From Peptostreptococcaceae bacterium (GTDB taxonomy: Bacteria; Bacillota; Clostridia; Peptostreptococcales; Peptostreptococcaceae), in assembly GCA_029983575.1 (NCBI GenBank), contig JASBZE010000060.1, positions 1 to 11,214 on the forward strand: a stretch of 11,214 nucleotides of DNA, written 5' to 3'. This document shows positions 7,841-11,214 of the stretch, piece by piece (the first letter of the stretch is position 1; each line of letters opens with the position of its first letter). The translations under genes were made by a program, and so were the position numbers. The notes beneath the pieces are model-generated. The model was not told where the DNA came from. It saw only the letters and a program-made list of their open reading frames with translations, and searched no databases.

Positions 7841-7910
7841 AAAGCCTGTACTCGTACAGGCTTTGACTTGCCTGATAAAGTCAGGCTTATATTCCGTCCA
7901 TTTAGTGGAC
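7841..7910. promoter_or_regulatory. Cluster of three stem-loops between rpiR-type gene and phosphatase gene
   Basis: Three dyads lie in a row: an 11-bp perfect stem at 7841-7864 (AAAGCCTGTAC / GTACAGGCTTT), a 6-bp stem at 7870-7886 (GCCTGA / TCAGGC) and a 5-bp stem at 7896-7910 (GTCCA / TGGAC). The first two share the AAGCCTG/CAGGCTT sequence, so one arm at 7842-7848 could pair either locally or with 7882-7888. GACTT at 7865-7869 can also pair with AAGTC at 7878-7882. On the minus (transcribed) strand none is followed by a proper T run, so these are weak terminators at best. They could be an RNA-based leader switch for the phosphatase gene or 3'-end processing signals of the regulator mRNA. 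Confidence 0.5.
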
Positions 7911-7933
7911 TTATTTTTAATTATTATGTATTT

Positions 7934-8806
7934 CTACTCGTATACGTCGTACTTATCCCAAACTTCCTCTAAGTCTTCTAGGTAGTTTGTTATATCTTCT
8001 TTTTCATTTTTACCAACAGTTACTATTATTGCATTAGCTACACTTAAAGCTGGCACAAGTGAGTCAACAAATGAAGCCATGGCACTCTTTATAAGAAGAG
8101 TAGTATCGGATAAAGATGATACAGGCGCAAAGTGACTGTCAGTTAATGATAGTACAGTAGCACCCCTCTCCTTTGCAAATTGAAGAGTCTGTGATGATTT
8201 TTTGGAGTATCTAGGAAAGCTTATAGCTAGAACTACATCTCCTTCTCCCACTCTTATCATTTGCTCAAATGGTTCTCCCATATCCAACCTAATAACCTGT
8301 ACATTGTCAAGGATTAGGTTTAGATAAAAACCGAGGTATCTAGCCACGACATAAGAAGATCTCATGCCTACTATATATATTCTCCTAGCTTTTGATAGAG
8401 CTTCACAAACCTCATTAAAGGCATTTATGTCTATATCGTCAATAGTATCCCTTATATTGTCAATATCGGCCTTTAAAACTTTTTCTAGAGTTGTTCCATC
8501 GTTGGTATAGTCATTTAACATCTCAACTCTTTGAACTGTAGTCAACTTATTTTTTACGAGTTCTTGAAGAGCTTCTTGCAATTTTGGATATCCGGAATAC
8601 CCTAGCGTATTTGCAAATCTAACTACAGTAGACTCGCTGACACCTACCATAACACCCAATTTACTAGCTGTCATAAACGCAACCTTATCGTAGTGATTGA
8701 AGATGTATTGCGCTATTAATTTTTGCCCCTTTGAGAGCCTGTTGTACTTTTCTTTTATTACTTGAATTAATTCTTTGCTATTTTTGTTATCATTATATTC
8801 GCTCAT
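7934..8806 (-). CDS. MurR/RpiR family transcriptional regulator
   Basis: The 290-residue protein has an N-terminal RpiR-type helix-turn-helix domain (about 10-85; recognition region ASKLGVMVGVSESTVVRFAN, 47-66) and a C-terminal SIS sugar-phosphate isomerase-type domain (about 130-265) with VGMRSSYVVARYL (146-158) and a phosphosugar-binding segment SFPRYSKKS (196-204). Family members bind DNA and sense phosphosugars such as N-acetylmuramate-6-phosphate. No sugar transporter or catabolic gene is visible beside it, so its targets may be elsewhere. It has its own promoter, and an inverted repeat sits just downstream of the -10, which could mean autoregulation. The ATG is preceded by GAGGGA. Confidence 0.93.
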   Translation of the reverse strand: MSEYNDNKNSKELIQVIKEKYNRLSKGQKLIAQYIFNHYDKVAFMTASKLGVMVGVSESTVVRFANTLGYSGYPKLQEALQELVKNKLTTVQRVEMLNDYTNDGTTLEKVLKADIDNIRDTIDDIDINAFNEVCEALSKARRIYIVGMRSSYVVARYLGFYLNLILDNVQVIRLDMGEPFEQMIRVGEGDVVLAISFPRYSKKSSQTLQFAKERGATVLSLTDSHFAPVSSLSDTTLLIKSAMASFVDSLVPALSVANAIIVTVGKNEKEDITNYLEDLEEVWDKYDVYE

Positions 8807-8821
8807 ATAATCCCTCGATTC

Positions 8822-8840
8822 ATAATTCTATAGTAATTAT
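8822..8840. promoter_or_regulatory. Inverted repeat next to the rpiR-type promoter, possible operator
   Basis: ATAATT (8822-8827) and AATTAT (8835-8840) form a 6-bp inverted repeat with a 7-base spacer. It overlaps the last two bases of the -10 hexamer and covers the expected transcription start. The position suits a repressor site for the regulator itself, but the sequence is all A/T in the arms and could arise by chance. Confidence 0.25.
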
Positions 8841-8867
8841 TATACCAATACAAAAGAAAACGTGCAA
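8839..8867 (-). promoter_or_regulatory. Sigma-A-type promoter of the RpiR-family regulator
   Basis: On the minus strand TTGCAC (8862-8867) and a perfect TATAAT (8839-8844) are separated by 17 bases. The spacer ends in TGG, giving an extended -10 (TGGTATAAT). The start should fall near 8832, giving a leader of about 26 bases. Confidence 0.88.
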
Positions 8868-8889
8868 TTGTTAAAATTGAATTAATACA

Positions 8890-9471
8890 CTATACTTCAT
8901 GCTTTTTTTCAATAACCGCTAACTTCGGCGGATTATTCTTTCCGTTTACAAATTCAGTCATGATTACATTGAAGTCAGATTGATCTATGCTCTTAAAATA
9001 ACTATAGAGCTCATCATACTCTTCCTTGCCTCCGTCGTGACCAGTATATATTGCTAAAACAACCTTTCCATCTGGATTAAGTCTTTTAATAATTTTTTCT
9101 AATGCCTCAATAGTCGATTTTGATTCAGTTATTATACTGTGATCCCCCTTAGGTAGATAACCTAAGTTAAATACAGCAAAATCTATATTCTCCTTAACAT
9201 ATAGATCTAAGTTAGCATGGGTGTCTGATATAATCTCTAGTGAAGAAAAAAACTCAGATTCCCTAGCCTTTTCAATGGTATTTTCTATCGCTGTCTTTTG
9301 GATATCAAAAGCGTAGACCTTTCCCTTTCTTCCTACCCTATTAAGCAGTCTCAGGGTATCATTTCCATTTCCACAAGTTGCATCCACAGCTACGAAACCT
9401 TCCTTTACACTGATATCTATAAAAAAATTCACAAAATCAGTTATCTTCGTAATATGCTTAGATAATTTCAT
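8890..9471 (-). CDS. mnmM: tRNA 5-aminomethyl-2-thiouridine methyltransferase (YtqB/MnmM family)
   Basis: MnmM (formerly YtqB) uses S-adenosylmethionine to methylate nm5s2U to mnm5s2U at the wobble position of certain Gram-positive tRNAs. The 193-residue length fits this small Rossmann methyltransferase. Motif I is DATCGNGNDT (30-39), D56 sits at the adenosine-ribose position in VYAFDIQ, and the family signature FNLGYLPKGDHS occupies 101-112, followed by IYTGHDGG (141-148) and NPPKLAVIEK (180-189). These match the YtqB family better than generic rRNA methylases, which is how older annotations label it. An AGGAGGAG site precedes the ATG. It lies 82 bases after rluB, so both RNA-modifying genes may share a transcript. 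Confidence 0.87.
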   Translation of the reverse strand: MKLSKHITKITDFVNFFIDISVKEGFVAVDATCGNGNDTLRLLNRVGRKGKVYAFDIQKTAIENTIEKARESEFFSSLEIISDTHANLDLYVKENIDFAVFNLGYLPKGDHSIITESKSTIEALEKIIKRLNPDGKVVLAIYTGHDGGKEEYDELYSYFKSIDQSDFNVIMTEFVNGKNNPPKLAVIEKKHEV

Positions 9472-9553
9472 TACTCCTCCTCGCCACTAAAATATCTCAA
9501 AACCTTACACAATCCCTCATGATATTATTACCCCACGGATTATAAAATACATC

Positions 9554-10261
9554 TTATTTAAAAATCATATTTATCTCTTCTCTAGTCAGTTCACGGTACT
9601 GACCTATTTCTAGTGAGCTATCCCTAAGGCCTCCTATACCTACCCTCCTAAGTCTGAGTACAGGATTTCCTATTTTCCTTAACATCTTCCTTACCTGTCT
9701 ATTTCTTCCCTCATATATAGTGACTTCTAAAAAAGACCTGTTTTTTATTTTATCGTACTTAAGTATCCTCATTTTTGCTGGAGAAGTGATATAGTCCTCT
9801 ATTTCAAGCCCGTTTTCAAAATCTACCTTAGACTTTTCCGATACCTTCCCTTTTACTATCGCACGGTATACCTTAGCTATTTTTTTACTTGGATGAGTTA
9901 TATCCATTGTTAGATCGCCGTCATTTGTGAGAATCAAAAGTCCGCTAGTCTCATAGTCAAGCCTTCCAACTGGATACACCCTCTCCTTTACATCGACAAG
10001 ATCTATTACCGATTTTCTATCAAACTGATCTTTGGCTGTAGTTATATATCCCTCTGGCTTATTTAAAAGAATGTATATCTTTCTTTCCTCTGGTCTTATT
10101 ACCTTGTCATCGATCATAACCACATCGTTACTTTCATCTACTTGAGTAGAAAGTTCTGTAACTCTCTGACCATTTACTTTAACTCTACCACTTAAAATTA
10201 TTTGTTCCGCCTTTCTTCTAGAACAAAATCCGGTAGAAGCAATATATTTATTTATTCTCAT
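9554..10261 (-). CDS. rluB: 23S rRNA pseudouridine synthase, RsuA/RluB family
   Basis: The 235-residue enzyme isomerises a uridine to pseudouridine in ribosomal RNA. An S4 RNA-binding domain (about 1-45; RINKYIASTGFCSRRKAEQ at 2-20) is followed by the catalytic domain with the nucleophile D102 in VGRLDYETSGLLILTNDG (98-115). The C-terminal signature YEGRNRQVRKML lies in the last quarter. In B. subtilis and E. coli the RluB homologue modifies helix 89-region uridine of 23S rRNA; other RsuA-family members hit 16S or other 23S sites, so the exact target is inferred. The ATG has an AAGGAG site. It starts 24 bases past the T-tract of the upstream terminator, and no convincing promoter separates them; a TATAAT at that spot is too close to the ribosome site. 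Confidence 0.92.
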   Translation of the reverse strand: MRINKYIASTGFCSRRKAEQIILSGRVKVNGQRVTELSTQVDESNDVVMIDDKVIRPEERKIYILLNKPEGYITTAKDQFDRKSVIDLVDVKERVYPVGRLDYETSGLLILTNDGDLTMDITHPSKKIAKVYRAIVKGKVSEKSKVDFENGLEIEDYITSPAKMRILKYDKIKNRSFLEVTIYEGRNRQVRKMLRKIGNPVLRLRRVGIGGLRDSSLEIGQYRELTREEINMIFK

Positions 10262-10285
10262 AATATCTCCTTAAATTATATTCAC

Positions 10286-10310
10286 AAAAAAAGGGATGAG
10301 ATATCACCCC
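10286..10310 (-). terminator. Rho-independent terminator of the lipoprotein gene
   Basis: On the minus strand GGGGTGA pairs with TCATCCC (one G-T pair) around a TATC loop, followed by seven T. It lies 25 bases after the lipoprotein stop codon. Confidence 0.88.
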
Positions 10311-10335
10311 TAAATTTTATTATCTGACTTTTGTA

Positions 10336-11013
10336 TTATTGCCCTTGTCTGGCGCCTTGATTTTGCTGAGGAACCCTGTTGTACTGTCCTTGTTGGGGTC
10401 TTTGTACACCAGCTCCCTGATTTGCCTGACCACCTTGTTGAGGCGTTTGACCACCTTGATTTTGCTGTTGTTGAAGTTGAAGTTGTTTTTGTTTTAGTGC
10501 TTGTTGCTGTCTTACTGCAGCCTGTCTTTGTTGTTCTCTTTGATACCTTTGAACTGCTGCATAATGTTGCTGCATAGCTTCATCTTCAACGACCTTCTTA
10601 TATGATTCAGCGGATTTCTTTGCGTTTTCTTTCCTGATCTCCTGATCCTTATTTGATTTTTCGTAGTCTTTTTCTAACCTTTTCAATAACTTTCGAGCTT
10701 CATCATTAACTTGAGAGGATCCTCCCTTTTCTTTAATGAGTTGTTGAATCTCTTCTATTGCCTGTTTATAGTTACCTTTTTCCTCATATTTTTGAGCACT
10801 GTTCATCCTAAAGGCCTGGATGTATAATTGTCTTGCTTCAGTGTTCTCATCATTTTCCTCTAGTACAGCCGATAACTTATTCATAGCGACCTCATAGCTT
10901 CCGTCTTCAAGTGCCTTTCTTCCATCCATCATTGTGTTTGAATTATCTTTTCTTGCACATCCAGCAAGTAAAAACAAACTCAGTATGGCTAACAAAACCG
11001 CCTTGTACCTCAT
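10336..11013 (-). CDS. Lipoprotein with TPR-like repeats and glutamine-rich C-terminal tail
   Basis: I place the start at the ATG 11011-11013, six bases after GAGGAGG (11020-11026); the GTG at 11026-11028 overlaps that site and would only add MRRNE ahead of the signal peptide. From the ATG there are 225 residues. The first 19 are a clear lipoprotein signal (MRYKAVLLAILSLFLLAGC) with lipobox LAGC and lipidated C19, so the protein should sit on the outer face of the membrane. Residues about 31-67 and 71-119 form two TPR-like helical hairpins (GRKALEDGSYEVAMNKL; EEKGNYKQAIEEIQQLI). A charged helix (about 119-150) leads to a low-complexity tail: about 30 of the last 75 residues are Gln, with Gly, Pro, Arg and Asn. 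It is a single-gene unit with its own terminator. I do not recognise a named family; a scaffold or envelope role is only a guess. Confidence 0.85.
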   Translation of the reverse strand: MRYKAVLLAILSLFLLAGCARKDNSNTMMDGRKALEDGSYEVAMNKLSAVLEENDENTEARQLYIQAFRMNSAQKYEEKGNYKQAIEEIQQLIKEKGGSSQVNDEARKLLKRLEKDYEKSNKDQEIRKENAKKSAESYKKVVEDEAMQQHYAAVQRYQREQQRQAAVRQQQALKQKQLQLQQQQNQGGQTPQQGGQANQGAGVQRPQQGQYNRVPQQNQGARQGQ

Positions 11014-11032
11014 TTCATTCCTCCTCACAGTA

Positions 11033-11048
11033 CAGTTATGTATAACTG
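11033..11048. repeat. Palindrome just upstream of the lipoprotein ribosome site
   Basis: CAGTTAT-GT-ATAACTG is a perfect 7-bp inverted repeat with a 2-base centre (six pairs with a four-base loop in RNA). It ends seven bases before the GAGGAGG ribosome site, so as RNA it would form a small hairpin at the edge of the ribosome footprint. As DNA it could be a protein site. No T run follows, so it is not a terminator. Confidence 0.4.
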
Positions 11049-11071
11049 CGATATAGCTATGTTTATTTATG

Positions 11072-11101
11072 ATACAAAAATTTATGGTTACAAGTTTGTA
11101 A
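11072..11101. repeat. Direct repeat copy A with TTACAA-N2-TTGTAA palindrome
   Basis: This 30-base stretch matches 11183-11212 at 25 of 30 positions in the same orientation, 111 bases apart. It begins ATACAAAAAT and ends in the palindrome TTACAAGTTTGTAA (11088-11101). A second palindrome, AAGTTTGTAAACTT (11092-11105), overlaps it. It lies inside the predicted lipoprotein leader, downstream of the promoter. Confidence 0.6.
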
Positions 11102-11156
11102 ACTTATGGATATAAGTAAAGAACCATTGATTTTTCAAACATAGATTACTTATATT

Positions 11157-11165
11157 ATTATATCA
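11157..11165 (-). promoter_or_regulatory. Extended -10 promoter of the lipoprotein gene
   Basis: TGATATAAT on the minus strand is a perfect extended -10. No good -35 hexamer stands at 16-18 bases; TTGTAT lies 20 bases upstream. Transcription from here would give a leader of about 137 bases before the ATG. It lies between the two 30-base repeats. Confidence 0.55.
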
Positions 11166-11182
11166 TACCTTCTATTTTTTTT

Positions 11183-11212
11183 ATACAAAAATATATATTT
11201 ACAATCTTGTAA
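11183..11212. repeat. Direct repeat copy B with TTACAA-N2-TTGTAA palindrome
   Basis: This is the second copy of the repeat at 11072-11101. It ends with TTACAATCTTGTAA (11199-11212). The arms of the palindrome are identical in both copies while the two centre bases differ, as expected for a dimeric protein-binding site. It sits about 20 bases upstream of the extended -10, over the expected -35 zone and beyond. Confidence 0.6.
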
Positions 11213-11214
11213 TT

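Noticed and set aside
7896..7910. Plus-strand terminator (GTCCA/TGGAC stem followed by T-rich sequence)
   Set aside because: There is no plus-strand gene upstream to terminate; the T-rich stretch is ordinary AT-rich gap sequence.
7787..7972. Plus-strand frame of 61 codons across the triple stem-loop gap
   Set aside because: No ribosome site and no recognisable product; both ends overlap real minus-strand genes and it runs through the stem-loops.
9539..9544. TATAAT between rluB and mnmM as an mnmM promoter
   Set aside because: No -35 element at 16-18 bases (best is TGATTT) and no TG extension.
10269..10280. TATAAT just before rluB as a promoter
   Set aside because: It is only two bases from the AAGGAG ribosome site, so the transcript would start within or after that site; no -35 is visible.
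11104..11142. 12-codon frame in the lipoprotein leader (ATG at 11140-11142)
   Set aside because: It has no ribosome site and starts about eight bases after the predicted transcription start; nothing supports translation.
1..11214. Search for CRISPR arrays, insertion sequences, prophage genes and tRNA/rRNA genes
   Set aside because: I saw no regularly spaced repeats, transposase or integrase motifs, or RNA gene signatures; the only direct repeat pair is the promoter-flanking one at 11072-11212.

Overview
This window looks like a chromosomal housekeeping segment of a low-GC, Gram-positive anaerobe in the Firmicutes/Bacillota. The evidence is AT-rich DNA with frequent AGA/AGG/ATA codons, strong AGGAGG-type ribosome binding sites, membrane-anchored RNase Y, the Gram-positive tRNA methyltransferase MnmM (YtqB), and the clostridial order flavoprotein-cmk-plsC-ispH. 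A Tissierellia/Peptoniphilaceae-like host (for example Anaerococcus) is my inference; nothing here proves the genus. Every gene I can support lies on the minus strand, so transcription runs from high to low coordinates. No intergenic gap reaches 300 bases.

In transcription order: (1) A 200-base leader (11014-11214) holds an extended -10 promoter flanked by two imperfect 30-base direct repeats, each carrying a TTACAA-N2-TTGTAA palindrome. It drives a TPR-like lipoprotein with a glutamine-rich tail, which ends at a strong terminator (10286-10310). (2) Next come two RNA-modification genes, rluB (23S rRNA pseudouridine synthase) and mnmM (tRNA wobble-uridine methyltransferase). (3) An RpiR/MurR-type sugar-phosphate-sensing regulator follows, with a near-consensus promoter of its own. 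(4) A 114-base gap with three consecutive stem-loops precedes a histidine phosphatase gene. (5) A cluster follows: BaiN/HI0933-type flavoprotein, a possible 16-codon micro-ORF, cmk (CMP kinase), plsC (1-acyl-glycerol-3-phosphate acyltransferase) and ispH (last step of the MEP isoprenoid pathway). The cmk and plsC genes overlap. (6) rny (RNase Y) has a clear sigma-A-type promoter and a perfect-dyad terminator. (7) The left edge is filled by the first 612 codons of a UvrD-like superfamily 1 helicase, cut by the window end. It has a degraded NERD-like N-terminal segment and non-standard motifs II and III.

Functionally the segment mixes RNA metabolism (RluB, MnmM, RNase Y, helicase), phospholipid, nucleotide and isoprenoid synthesis (PlsC, Cmk, IspH) and one carbohydrate-type regulator whose targets are not visible. 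I see no CRISPR array, prophage, IS element, tRNA or rRNA, and no complete novel multi-gene system. The most unusual signals are the repeat-flanked lipoprotein promoter, the triple stem-loop gap, the coupled micro-ORF, the dyad at the rny promoter and the degenerate helicase.
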